NCBI GenBank assembly: GCA_001708385.1
Contig: CP012388.1
Location: 2,604,001 to 2,668,000, forward strand
DNA length: 64,000 bases
Direction: 5' to 3'
From: Flavobacterium psychrophilum
GTDB taxonomy: Bacteria; Bacteroidota; Bacteroidia; Flavobacteriales; Flavobacteriaceae
The notes under the pieces: model-generated
Database searches by the model: none
Told to the model about the DNA's origin: nothing
What the model saw: only the letters and a program-made list of their open reading frames with translations
Made by a program: the position numbers and the translations under genes
Shown: positions 52,504 to 61,155 of the stretch, piece by piece
How positions within the stretch are numbered: the stretch's first letter is position 1
Layout: every line of letters starts with the position of its first letter

Positions 52504-52577
52504 AAAAGTTAGCCACGAAACAATGGGTTATCTGCCTTCAGGAGTTGTTTTAGCAGACAATCTTGTTTCGTGGCTAA
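52504..52577 (-). terminator. Long hairpin ending the lipoprotein operon
   Basis: A 15-base perfect stem (TTAGCCACGAAACAA with TTGTTTCGTGGCTAA) with an inner TCTGC/GCAGA; minus-strand T run 52503-52507. A terminator, possibly also a repeat. Confidence 0.7.
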
Positions 52578-52583
52578 AAATAA

Positions 52584-53153
52584 TTATTGTACGCTTACGC
52601 TGAAAGTAACTTCTGCATCTGTACCGCCGCCTGCATTAGCAATGTTTCCGCCAGAAACGCCTTGGCCATCTTTGTTAGGCTCGTGTCTAAGCGTTAAAGT
52701 AAGGTTGCCTGTTACAGGAGTTGCAGATGCTGTGTAGGTAAACCTAAGTCCGATTGGCTTTCCGTTGACGTCCTGGTCTGCATAAACAAAAGAACCAAGG
52801 TTTGTTGACGACTGGAAGAATATCTGGTGCTCATGGCCTTCCTCTTCAACTTCGGCAGTAATATTGTCTGCAGGGCTTTCAAGCTCGTTTAAAAAAGTAA
52901 CAGCACCGTTATAAACTTTACCTGCTGCAAAATTACCCGATACGGTAACTACAGGGGTATTTGGACCGTCGCCGTCTAAATCCTGAGATTTTAGTACAAT
53001 AGGTGTACCACCATCAGTTGGGGTAAGGGTAGCCGTTATTGTAGTAATCACCTCTTCTTCGTTTACAATAGCAGCAGTGTTGTCGTCGTCGCTACAAGAA
53101 GTAAAAGTTAATGCTGTTAGCACTGCTAATGCTGAAATTCTTAGGTTTTTCAT
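52584..53153 (-). CDS. Secreted lipoprotein associated with a TonB receptor
   Basis: 189 residues. Lipoprotein signal ending in LTFTSCSDDD (Cys about 20). The mature part is beta-rich, with TPTDGGTPIVLKSQDLDGDG, several aspartates and EEEGHEHQ (two His beside acids, possible metal contact), then LTLTLRHEPNKDG. Known to me in Flavobacteria only as a companion of TonB receptors. 20 bases after the receptor gene, same operon. A role in binding the receptor's cargo is inferred. Confidence 0.78.
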   Translation of the reverse strand: MKNLRISALAVLTALTFTSCSDDDNTAAIVNEEEVITTITATLTPTDGGTPIVLKSQDLDGDGPNTPVVTVSGNFAAGKVYNGAVTFLNELESPADNITAEVEEEGHEHQIFFQSSTNLGSFVYADQDVNGKPIGLRFTYTASATPVTGNLTLTLRHEPNKDGQGVSGGNIANAGGGTDAEVTFSVSVQ

Positions 53154-53173
53154 TTTGATAGATATTTAAAAAA

Positions 53174-55558
53174 TTAGTAATTGAACTTTAGTTGTAATTG
53201 AAAATTGCGGCCTATATCGTCGGTATATAAGCGTTGGCGATTAAGATAATCACGGTATGTAGTGTCGAAAATATTAAGGATAGAGAAGCCTACCGATAGT
53301 GCTGTATTGGTTGATGTTTTGAATGTTGCGCCCGACCCAAAATGAAGCATGTGATAGCCTTTCGGCGGAGTGCTAATGTCTACAAGGGTAGGAGTCAGCT
53401 GGCCGTTTACAAGTACATCTGCCGTAAAATTATTGTCGGGGTAGCGGGTTTGTTTAAATATACCTTCGCTACGCACTTCTAAGTATAATTCATGCCAATT
53501 CTGTTTTGTATAACGTATTGTATTTAGAATGTTTAAGGGGGGCATGTCTATTAGTGGGAGGTTATTTGTGTTGTCCTGTCCGTAAATGTAAGCTCCTGAA
53601 AAACTGTGCTGCCAATGGTCGTTAATTTTCCAGTTGGTATGCAGGTCCAGTCCTGCCATTAGAGCATCGGCCTGGCGGTAGCGGTATACCGGAAACGCAC
53701 CTCTTATCGTATATTCAATGTTTGTGGGCAATAGGTATATAAAATTGTCAACCATGTTAAGGTAGGGAGTGGCTTCAAATGTGAAATCGCCATGTGTTTT
53801 TAAAAGTGTTGCTGAAAGCTTATAGGCTTTTTCTTTTTGAATACCCAGATTACCAAGTTCTATAGTGCCGTTAGAATGGTGGAGGCCATCGCTGAAAAGT
53901 TCCGACGGATTAGGGTTACGCATTGCCAGCCCTGCATTGGCCAATAATTGGTAGTCGTAGCCTAATTGTTTGCGGATACCCAAACTTGCCGATATGTTAT
54001 GGAATGTGAATTCGGGATTAGTAAGGTATTGCGACCCTGTGTTTTGCTGTATAAATTTATCGTATACTCCTTCGTAACCTAAATCTTTCCAACGCGAGAT
54101 CTGGTAATATTTAGATGCGTCCATTTTAGAAAAGTCGTAACGTACTCCTGCTTCGGTAGTCAGGGAGTTAGATAAAATATAACTCGCAATACCATACGCT
54201 CCTGCATCAAACCTTTTATAATTAGGAATAAGCGGACGGATATCGGTTAACGGATCGGCAGTGTTTTTTTGCATTGAGCCACTTGTCCCCGCTTTCAGGG
54301 TAAGGTTATCCATCTCTTTTTTCCAATCGGCCTGCGCCGAATGGGTTATAAGGGTAAGGTCTAATGCCGGTTTGTTTTTGAAATCGCCACGACGAATATC
54401 AAATTCCTGACGGCAGTTGTGCTGAAATGCATACTGTATAGATAATGATGAATTGTCATCTAACCTCTGGTTAAAGTTTATCTTAGCAAGGTGATGGGTA
54501 ACTTCCTGTCTTGGGGCATCAATTTTATACGTAAAAGGTTCAATAACCGATGGCTGCCTACTATTTATGGCACGAACCAAATCGGCAGTATTGCCAATAT
54601 GTGTTGCTTTGGCTATGCCAATAGTCGCGTCATATAAACTATACGAAGCTATAATGTCATAGTTGTTGCCAATGTACTTAACATCACCTGCAAAGTTGCT
54701 TTCACGGTTACCGGTGTTAGAAAGAATATAATCAGGCGACTGCCTGTCGCCAAAATATTTAAACGTACCTGCAGCGTTCCATGCCCAGCCTTTTTCTGCT
54801 CCCTGATGCAGGCTCGATGAAATACTTCCGCCACGGCCGTTGCTTGCCATGTTCATTATTGTTTTCCCAAAAAGGGTGTCTTTTAAAACACTTACAGGTT
54901 CTACCAACACCAGTCCGCCAATAGCGTCGCCCCCATATTGTAGTGCTGATGCACCTTTAATAACCGATATTTTCCCGGCTGAATTAATATCAAGATTGGG
55001 TGCGTGTTCCGTTCCCCATTGCTGGTCTTCTAACCGGACATTGTTTGATATAACCGGAACTCTACTACTATGAAGCCCATTGATTACCGGCTTAACAATA
55101 GTGTTGCCTGTTTTTAGGCTGTACACCCCTGCAATTTCTTTTAAGGCATCACCGAGCGAAGCATTGCTGTATTTTTCAATGGTTTCGGTCTTAAGTTTAT
55201 CTTCATTTATAGCATTTTTGGGGAAAGTGTTGTTTTCGGTCAATACTACTTCTTCAAGCTGCTCTGCCTGAGGTTTTAATTTTATATCAAGACGTACATT
55301 GCTGGTAATGTAAACCAGCGTATCCAAATTTCTATAGCCAATGTAGGACACCACAACATGCTGCTGTCCCGAAGGGGCATTGTGCAAGATATATGTGCCA
55401 TCAGGATTGCTAATGGCATGCAATTGCTCCAAATGGATGTGAGCACCCTCAAGAGGTGTGTTTTGTGCTGTGGTTACGTTACCGCTAATGGTATTTTGGG
55501 AATACGCACACAGGCTGCCTGCCATAAAAACCGACAGGAGTAAATAGTAAAATCGCAT
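53174..55558 (-). CDS. TonB-dependent outer-membrane receptor
   Basis: 794 residues. A signal peptide is followed by a CarboxypepD_reg-like domain (about 22-100: ISGNVTTAQNTPLEGAHIHL), then a TonB plug (about 115-225: SLGDALKEIAGVYSLKTGN, VPVISNNVRLEDQQWGTEH, SALQYGGDAIGG) and a long barrel ending FQLQLKFNY with terminal aromatic residue. His-rich neighbours suggest a metal or metal-chelate substrate rather than sugar. Followed by the lipoprotein gene. Confidence 0.92.
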   Translation of the reverse strand: MRFYYLLLSVFMAGSLCAYSQNTISGNVTTAQNTPLEGAHIHLEQLHAISNPDGTYILHNAPSGQQHVVVSYIGYRNLDTLVYITSNVRLDIKLKPQAEQLEEVVLTENNTFPKNAINEDKLKTETIEKYSNASLGDALKEIAGVYSLKTGNTIVKPVINGLHSSRVPVISNNVRLEDQQWGTEHAPNLDINSAGKISVIKGASALQYGGDAIGGLVLVEPVSVLKDTLFGKTIMNMASNGRGGSISSSLHQGAEKGWAWNAAGTFKYFGDRQSPDYILSNTGNRESNFAGDVKYIGNNYDIIASYSLYDATIGIAKATHIGNTADLVRAINSRQPSVIEPFTYKIDAPRQEVTHHLAKINFNQRLDDNSSLSIQYAFQHNCRQEFDIRRGDFKNKPALDLTLITHSAQADWKKEMDNLTLKAGTSGSMQKNTADPLTDIRPLIPNYKRFDAGAYGIASYILSNSLTTEAGVRYDFSKMDASKYYQISRWKDLGYEGVYDKFIQQNTGSQYLTNPEFTFHNISASLGIRKQLGYDYQLLANAGLAMRNPNPSELFSDGLHHSNGTIELGNLGIQKEKAYKLSATLLKTHGDFTFEATPYLNMVDNFIYLLPTNIEYTIRGAFPVYRYRQADALMAGLDLHTNWKINDHWQHSFSGAYIYGQDNTNNLPLIDMPPLNILNTIRYTKQNWHELYLEVRSEGIFKQTRYPDNNFTADVLVNGQLTPTLVDISTPPKGYHMLHFGSGATFKTSTNTALSVGFSILNIFDTTYRDYLNRQRLYTDDIGRNFQLQLKFNY

Positions 55559-55620
55559 AGAAATGTTTATTCAGTAATGAATGTAGTAATTCAGTTGTCC
55601 CGATTGTAGACGCTCAATTA

Positions 55621-55660
55621 ATCCTCACCCCCGGCCCATCTCCGAAGGAGAGGGGAGCCA
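55621..55660 (-). repeat. CTCC-TTT-GGAG repeat family, copy 6 (reverse orientation)
   Basis: CCTCACCCCCGGCCCATCTCC then GAAGGAGAGG. Lies upstream of the TonB receptor. Confidence 0.55.
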
Positions 55661-55695
55661 GAGCGGAATTATAATATCTAAATAATGTATACCAT

Positions 55696-55716
55696 TTGTC
55701 AATGTACCATTGACAA
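55696..55716. promoter_or_regulatory. Perfect palindrome TTGTCAATG-TAC-CATTGACAA
   Basis: A 9-base inverted repeat with a 3-base centre, between the small His-rich gene and the TonB receptor. Size and symmetry suit a dimeric repressor, but no partner is known. Confidence 0.4.
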
Positions 55717-55749
55717 TGCTATCTGTTTCAGAGTAAGCGTGCTGAGTGT

Positions 55750-55783
55750 TCCTCTTCTTTGGAGAGGGGGTCGGGGTGAGGAC
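55750..55783 (+). repeat. CTCC-TTT-GGAG repeat family, copy 7
   Basis: CCTCTTCTTTGGAGAGG then GGTCGGGGTGAGGA. Reverse of copy 6, 90 bases away. Confidence 0.55.
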
Positions 55784-56128
55784 TTACGCCAAAGATGGCG
55801 GACCCCTGTGGGAAAACAGGCTTCCGGCGAATGCCGAAGCACCTTCTACGCTGTTAAAGCGATAGGGTATTTCTGTAAAAGGAAAATCTAGCCTAAGGCA
55901 GAATTCCTGCGGCTGGATAAAGTAGTCAAAATGGAAATCGCAGACAGAACAGTCTTCTTCGTGCTCATGGGTATCGGCACTAAATTGTTTTGGCGATTTT
56001 TTTGCCTCGTGGTCATGATGTTCAAAAACTTCATGGGTATGGCTAAAAGCATGAAAAGACTGGTAGGCGATAGTGAGCTGCACTAATGCCATCAGGGCCA
56101 GGTTAAATATGGCGAACTTTCTTTTCAT
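55784..56128 (-). CDS. Small His-rich exported protein (HYC_CC_PP-like)
   Basis: 114 residues from the ATG at 56128; an upstream start would lie before the -7 element. N-terminal signal/anchor (MKRKFAIFNLALMALVQLTI). His-rich HAFSHTHEVFEHHDHEA (about 28-44), then EHEEDCSVCDFHFDYF and a C-terminal SHRGPPSLA. This matches the small proteins found upstream of metal TonB receptors in Bacteroidota, as I recall. Probably binds zinc or copper in the periplasm. Transcribed towards the receptor and likely in the same regulon. Confidence 0.75.
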   Translation of the reverse strand: MKRKFAIFNLALMALVQLTIAYQSFHAFSHTHEVFEHHDHEAKKSPKQFSADTHEHEEDCSVCDFHFDYFIQPQEFCLRLDFPFTEIPYRFNSVEGASAFAGSLFSHRGPPSLA

Positions 56129-56132
56129 GCTG

Positions 56133-56164
56133 CAAAGGTAAGAAAAGAATTTTATTAATTGCAA
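56133..56164 (-). promoter_or_regulatory. Promoter of the His-rich gene
   Basis: TTG (56162-56164), 21 bases, TACCTTTG (56133-56140). The -7 ends 4 bases before the ATG. Confidence 0.65.
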
Positions 56165-56174
56165 TAAAGTTGCA
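56160..56174. promoter_or_regulatory. Operator candidate TGCAA-TAAAG-TTGCA
   Basis: A 15-base inverted repeat that covers the -33 TTG of the His-rich gene promoter, where a repressor would block transcription. Confidence 0.5.
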
Positions 56175-56185
56175 TTTAGAGAATT

Positions 56186-57028
56186 TTAATTAATTCCAAT
56201 TTCATTAAAAATTTTAATAATTTCATTAATTGAGATGATGTTGGATTTGAATTTTTCGCCTAAGGAATTAGTAATTAAAGCTCTAACGGTAGTTTCTAAA
56301 GACATCTTTTTCCAAATATCAATTGATTCCGCTTTTAGGTTATATGTTACAGAAAAAGATTGTCCATATTCTAATTTATGTGGAAATTCAAGAGGTAAAA
56401 GTTTGTCGATTAAATAAAAAGTATTAGTTCCGGAATCTTCAAAATTATTACTAAGTTCAAAATAAGGCTCATTCACATATCGATGCTCTTTTTGTCGATT
56501 GGTAAAAGTGATCCCTAGCCCAACTCCATTTATATTGTAATCTCTCGCAATAATCTTTATACCTAGATATACGGTTTCTTCTTCTTTTTGCTGGTTTTCT
56601 GTTATTGGAACCGATGGCTCTTTTTCCAACTTTTTTATGATTAAATGAGCAAATTCTTCAGGCGTTACTTTTCTTAGATCGATAAAACCTAGAGTTGGTC
56701 TGATTCCATCAATTTCGGTATCATCAAACTTTGCAGGTAATATGTATTCTACATTTGTTTCAATCGCTCGAGCGATGGCTGTTTTGATTTCATGGTTGGT
56801 CCATATCTTTTTCTTATAATTTTCAGAAATAAATGGTACGCAATATTTAGCACCTTTGCGGTACACATAATCAAAGTGGACACCGAGGTCTTTTCCCCAT
56901 AAATCTACTTCTTCAAATTTATCATAAAATACTTTTATATTATTTTGTTTGAGAACTTTTGCTACCTCGTCAACATATTCTCTGTCTTCACCAGCAAAAG
57001 AAAGGGTCACATCATATTTATATTCCAT
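56186..57028 (-). CDS. Stand-alone TIR-domain protein
   Basis: 280 residues. TIR domain about 3-125: YDVTLSFAGEDREYVDEVAK, KVFYDKFEEVDLWGKDL, the BB-like region, then YCVPFISENYKKKIWTNHEI with Glu 80 placed where TIR NADases keep their catalytic glutamate. The rest (about 150-280) is an unrecognised beta-rich domain (VYLGIKIIARDYNINGVGLG, FSVTYNLKAES). No adjacent partner: single-gene cassette with its own promoter, AT-rich (56221-56280 has 16 G/C of 60). A role as immune effector or NADase is inferred. Confidence 0.85.
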   Translation of the reverse strand: MEYKYDVTLSFAGEDREYVDEVAKVLKQNNIKVFYDKFEEVDLWGKDLGVHFDYVYRKGAKYCVPFISENYKKKIWTNHEIKTAIARAIETNVEYILPAKFDDTEIDGIRPTLGFIDLRKVTPEEFAHLIIKKLEKEPSVPITENQQKEEETVYLGIKIIARDYNINGVGLGITFTNRQKEHRYVNEPYFELSNNFEDSGTNTFYLIDKLLPLEFPHKLEYGQSFSVTYNLKAESIDIWKKMSLETTVRALITNSLGEKFKSNIISINEIIKIFNEIGIN

Positions 57029-57045
57029 ATCGCAAAATTTAAAAC

Positions 57046-57053
57046 CAAATATA
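57046..57053 (-). promoter_or_regulatory. -7 element of the TIR gene
   Basis: TATATTTG, exact match, 17 bases before the ATG and just after the asd terminator. Confidence 0.6.
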
Positions 57054-57054
57054 C

Positions 57055-57089
57055 AAAAAAGCCTACAAGATAAAGTCTTGTAGGCTTTT
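57055..57089 (-). terminator. Terminator after asd
   Basis: GCCTACAAGA with TCTTGTAGGC, loop TAAAG, A run to the left. Confidence 0.9.
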
Positions 57090-57113
57090 ATATAATCTTA
57101 TAATTTTCTAATG

Positions 57114-58103
57114 TTATACTAATCCATTCGCCACCAAATACTCAGCAATTTGTACCGCGTTTGTAGCAGCACCTTTACGAAGGTTATCGGCAACAATCCA
57201 CATGTTAAGGGTGTTGTCCTGGCTTTCATCACGACGGATACGTCCAACAAAAACATCGTCTTTACCTTCAGCATAAAGTGGCATAGGGTAAGAGAAGGCC
57301 TCAAGGTCGTCCTGAATTGTGATGCCCGGTGTGTTCTCAAGGATAGAACGTACTTCTTTTATATCAAAATCGTTAGAGAATTCTACGTTAACTGCTTCAC
57401 TGTGTCCGCCTACAGTTGGTATACGTACAGTAGTAGCTGTTACTTTTATAGAATCGTCGCTAAGGATTTTTTTAGTTTCGCGCGTCATTTTCATTTCCTC
57501 TTTGGTGTAGCCGTTGTCTTCAAAAACGTCTATCTGAGGGATAGCATTACGGTGAATAGGGTATTTGTATGCCATTTCGCCTTCAATGCCTGCATATTCG
57601 TTCTCTAACTGTTTTACAGCCTTAACACCTGTTCCTGTAACCGATTGGTAGGTAGAAACAACTACACGTTCAATATTATATTTTTTGTGTAGCGGTGCCA
57701 GTGCCAATACCATTTGTATGGTAGAGCAGTTAGGATTAGCTATGATCTTGTCTTCTTTGGTAAGCTCACCTGCGTTAATTTCAGGAACTACCAGTTTTTT
57801 GGTAGGGTCCATTCTCCATGCAGAAGAGTTATCAATAACAGTTGTGCCGGCTTCGGCAAATTTAGGAGCCCACTGTTTAGAAGTGTCGCCGCCTGCAGAG
57901 AAAAGCGCTATTTGCGGCTTCATGCTCACTGCAGTAGCAAGGCTTACCACCTTATACTTCTTTCCCTTATACTCAATTTCCTTACCAACCGACTTCTCAG
58001 AAGCCACAGGTATTAATTCAGTTATCGGAAAATTTCTTTCTGCCAGTACTTTTAGCATTACTTCGCCTACCATTCCGGTAGCGCCTACAACAGCAACTCT
58101 CAT
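57114..58103 (-). CDS. asd: Aspartate-semialdehyde dehydrogenase
   Basis: NADPH-dependent step to lysine, threonine, methionine and diaminopimelate. 329 residues: VGATGMVGEVML (6-17), SAGG (about 69), the catalytic Cys in NPNCSTIQMVLA (about 129), TYQSVTGTGVKAV and the His in TVGGHSEAVNVEF. Length normal. Monocistronic with promoter and terminator. Essential in most bacteria, supplying meso-DAP to the wall pathway in which MurF, encoded nearby, acts. Confidence 0.96.
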   Translation of the reverse strand: MRVAVVGATGMVGEVMLKVLAERNFPITELIPVASEKSVGKEIEYKGKKYKVVSLATAVSMKPQIALFSAGGDTSKQWAPKFAEAGTTVIDNSSAWRMDPTKKLVVPEINAGELTKEDKIIANPNCSTIQMVLALAPLHKKYNIERVVVSTYQSVTGTGVKAVKQLENEYAGIEGEMAYKYPIHRNAIPQIDVFEDNGYTKEEMKMTRETKKILSDDSIKVTATTVRIPTVGGHSEAVNVEFSNDFDIKEVRSILENTPGITIQDDLEAFSYPMPLYAEGKDDVFVGRIRRDESQDNTLNMWIVADNLRKGAATNAVQIAEYLVANGLV

Positions 58104-58134
58104 AATATTAATGTTATTAATTTATTGTTTGAGG

Positions 58135-58142
58135 CAAAATTA
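58135..58142 (-). promoter_or_regulatory. -7 element of asd
   Basis: TAATTTTG, exact match, 31 bases before the ATG. Confidence 0.5.
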
Positions 58143-58180
58143 GTTATAAAACTGTTTCAAAACACAAAAATATAACAAAG

Positions 58181-58206
58181 AAAAACCACCCATTTCGGGT
58201 GGTTTT
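58181..58206 (-). terminator. Terminator after mscL
   Basis: AAAACCACCC with GGGTGGTTTT, loop ATTTC. Confidence 0.9.
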
Positions 58207-58257
58207 GTTAAACAATAGAATATATAGCGTAGCGGATACGTCTTTTATAACAGCGAG

Positions 58258-58656
58258 TTACACACGTGGGCCGTTGTTGGCTTTAAGTGCATCGCGAATT
58301 TCCATAAGCAGTTTCTCTTCGTTAGATGGTGCCGGTGGCGCAGCAGGTGCTGCAACCTCTTTTTTACGGGCAGAATTTACCAGTTTTATAATAAGGAATA
58401 ATGCAAATGCTACGATTAAGAAAGAGATTATGTTAGAGATAAAGTTGCCGTATTTAACCCCGGCTCCCCATGTAAGTTCTTTTATATCTTCAAGGCCTGC
58501 TCTTTCTAAAAGCGGCGTTAATATAAGTGGTGTAATTATGTCTTCCACTAACGATTTTACAATAGCGCTAAAAGCAGCACCAATAACAACACCGACTGCA
58601 AGGTCCAGTACATTGCCTTTAAGGGCAAACTCTTTAAATTCTTTCATTAATCCCAT
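58258..58656 (-). CDS. mscL: Large-conductance mechanosensitive channel
   Basis: 132 residues. N-terminal [20 protein letters not shown], pore helix [21 protein letters not shown], a periplasmic loop, helix 2 ([20 protein letters not shown]) and an Ala/Pro linker into a C-terminal bundle ([13 protein letters not shown]). Pentameric tension valve against hypo-osmotic shock. Length and motifs leave little doubt. Same strand as murF-alr, 57 bases after it. Confidence 0.97.
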   Translation of the reverse strand: MGLMKEFKEFALKGNVLDLAVGVVIGAAFSAIVKSLVEDIITPLILTPLLERAGLEDIKELTWGAGVKYGNFISNIISFLIVAFALFLIIKLVNSARKKEVAAPAAPPAPSNEEKLLMEIRDALKANNGPRV

Positions 58657-58713
58657 AAGCTTTAATTTTAGATTAGTAATAATTGGGTTTAAAGCTAATT
58701 TACAAAAAACAAT

Positions 58714-61155
58714 CTATTCTTTGTAGAAAACTCTCTTAACCCGTTGTGAAATGCTCGTTAAAATCTCGTACGGAATTGTGCCCAGCACCTCCGCTATCTC
58801 AACAACAGAAGGGCTTTTGCCAAATATCACTGCCCTGTCGCCTTCCTTACAATCTATGCCGGTAACGTTTACCATCATCATATCCATAGATATGGTTCCG
58901 GTAATTTGTGCCTTTTTACCGTTAATGCTTACATAGCCTTTCTGGTTACCCCACGCCCTTGGAATACCATCGGCATAACCAATAGGCAGCGTAGCAATGC
59001 GAATATTTTCGGTAGCGATAAATCTGCGGCTATAGCCGATGCTTTCTCCGGGTTCAATGTCTTTTATCTGAAGGATAACGGTTTTAAGCGTGCCTACTGT
59101 TTCCAGTTGTTTGCTTTCGGTTTTGTCATTGCCTACGCCGTACAACCCTATACCCAGGCGTACCATATTGTATTGTGCTTCGGGGAAATTGTAAATGCCC
59201 GACGTATTTAATATATGACGGATAGGGTCAATTTCCAGTTCGCTTATCAGTTTCGCCGACCAGCGTTCGAAGTTATTGATCTGTCCTAAAGTAAAATCAC
59301 GATACTCGGGAACATCGCTGGACGATAAGTGCGAAAAAATACTCTTTACCGATACCAGGTTATTGTTACGCAGCAGGTCGATCAGTTCATCCAGTTGATT
59401 TTCCATAAACCCTAACCGGTGCATACCCGTGTCGAGTTTAATATGGATAGGGTAGTTAGAAAGATTCTTTTGTTGTGCCACTGCAATAAACGTCCGTAAT
59501 TCTTTTGCCGAATAGATCTCGGGTTCTAAATTATACGCAGCCATTGCGGCAAACGCACTACGTTCCGGATTCATTACAATAATCGGAGTAGTTATGCCTG
59601 CATTACGAAGGGCAATGCCTTCATCGGCGAATGCCACACCCAAATAATCTACCTTTTGGTGCGAAAGGGCTTTTGCAATTTCATAGCTGCCACTGCCGTA
59701 TCCAAATGCCTTAACCATTACCATAATCTTGGTTTCGGGTTTCAGGCGGCTTTTATAAAAGTTCAGGTTATGTACAATCGCGTTCAGGTTTATCTCTAAA
59801 ACCGTCTCGTGTGTCTTTTCTTCAAGAAACACTACTATCTCATCAAAACGGAAACTTCGTGCGCCTTTTATCAGTACCGTTTCATTTTCAAACGAACCCG
59901 CTTTATAATGCGTAAGAAACTCCTGTGTTGTGTTATATGGAAAGAAATTGGGAAAGTCGGCGAGTTCACGGCTTATGGTTTCTCCAATACCTATAACCTG
60001 GCTAATATTGTGTCCCGAAAGCAGTTTGGCAACTTTGGCGTAAAGCTCTTCGGTTTCAAATCCGCTTTGAAAAACATCAGATAGTATAACCGTCTTTTTT
60101 TTGTGCGTTTTATGCTGCTCTAAAAAGTCGAGCGCAATTTTAAGGGACTGATAGTCGGCACTGAAACTGTCATCTATAAGAGTGCAGCCGTTGATCCCAT
60201 TCTTTACCTGAAGGCGAAGCTCTACAGGGTATAGACCGGCAAGGCGTTCTTTGATTACTTCATGGCTGTAGTCAAGGTTTAGTAATACCATCATGCTATT
60301 AACGGCATTTTCTACCGAAGCATCATCTGTAAACGGAATCTCAGCTTCAAAGCTGGTAGCATTGTGATTAACAGTGAGTGTTGTCTTTCCTAAACTCTGG
60401 CTTTTGCCGATGGTCACATCTGCACCTTCAGAATAATCCCAGGTAAAAGTTTTTATGTTTGGGTTTAGCAATGTAGAAACTGCATCGTCTTTTCGATAGA
60501 TGAGCGTTTTTATTCTGCTGAACAACTTTAATTTTTCTTTGATCTTCTCTTCACGGCTGCTGAAGCCTTCGTCGTGTGCGGTACCAATGTTCGTCAACAC
60601 TCCAATATCTGGACGGATGATCGGTTCCAGTTTTTCCATTTCGCCGGGTAAGGAAATACCGGCTTCAAAAATACCCAGGTTATGTTTTTGGTTAATGCCA
60701 ATGACAGAAAGCGCAACGCCTACCTGAGAGTTATAGCTGCGCGGACTCCTGATGATAGTGTAATCCGGACTTAGCAAATAGTTCAGCCATTCTTTTACAA
60801 TCGTCTTCCCGTTGCTTCCGGTAACGGCAATAACAGGAAAGCTGAACAATTGCCTGTAGTATATCGCAAAATCCTGAAGGGCATCGAGCGTATTCTCAAC
60901 AACATAAAAGTTGGCTTTGCCTCTAGTATCCACAGGTATGTGTGTCACCACAAAATTGAGTACACCCTTATTTATAAGTTCATTTATATATTGATGACCG
61001 TCGCGGTTTTGTCCGCTAAGGGCAAAAAACAAAGTGCCGCTGTTGTTTTGCAGCGAACGGCTGTCGATTGAAACATTATCAATCAGACCGTCGGGCCGTA
61101 TCCCATCAAACCGGGAATGCAGCGCGGGGATTATATCCTGGATTTTTACGCTCAA
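58714..61155 (-). CDS. murF-alr: Bifunctional MurF ligase / alanine racemase
   Basis: 813 residues, two enzymes of D-Ala-D-Ala delivery to the cell wall. MurF half (about 1-445): ISIDSRSLQ-like start, ATP loop AVTGSNGKTIVKEW (about 108-121), NIGTAHDEGF. Alanine racemase half (about 450-813): VMVKAFGYGSG with the PLP lysine, HIKLDTGMHRLGF, and SIGYSRRF with the catalytic Tyr. This fusion is characteristic of Bacteroidota. It starts with TTG overlapping the toxin stop (TTGA); no ATG lies near the expected N-terminus. Confidence 0.95.
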   Translation of the reverse strand: MSVKIQDIIPALHSRFDGIRPDGLIDNVSIDSRSLQNNSGTLFFALSGQNRDGHQYINELINKGVLNFVVTHIPVDTRGKANFYVVENTLDALQDFAIYYRQLFSFPVIAVTGSNGKTIVKEWLNYLLSPDYTIIRSPRSYNSQVGVALSVIGINQKHNLGIFEAGISLPGEMEKLEPIIRPDIGVLTNIGTAHDEGFSSREEKIKEKLKLFSRIKTLIYRKDDAVSTLLNPNIKTFTWDYSEGADVTIGKSQSLGKTTLTVNHNATSFEAEIPFTDDASVENAVNSMMVLLNLDYSHEVIKERLAGLYPVELRLQVKNGINGCTLIDDSFSADYQSLKIALDFLEQHKTHKKKTVILSDVFQSGFETEELYAKVAKLLSGHNISQVIGIGETISRELADFPNFFPYNTTQEFLTHYKAGSFENETVLIKGARSFRFDEIVVFLEEKTHETVLEINLNAIVHNLNFYKSRLKPETKIMVMVKAFGYGSGSYEIAKALSHQKVDYLGVAFADEGIALRNAGITTPIIVMNPERSAFAAMAAYNLEPEIYSAKELRTFIAVAQQKNLSNYPIHIKLDTGMHRLGFMENQLDELIDLLRNNNLVSVKSIFSHLSSSDVPEYRDFTLGQINNFERWSAKLISELEIDPIRHILNTSGIYNFPEAQYNMVRLGIGLYGVGNDKTESKQLETVGTLKTVILQIKDIEPGESIGYSRRFIATENIRIATLPIGYADGIPRAWGNQKGYVSINGKKAQITGTISMDMMMVNVTGIDCKEGDRAVIFGKSPSVVEIAEVLGTIPYEILTSISQRVKRVFYKE

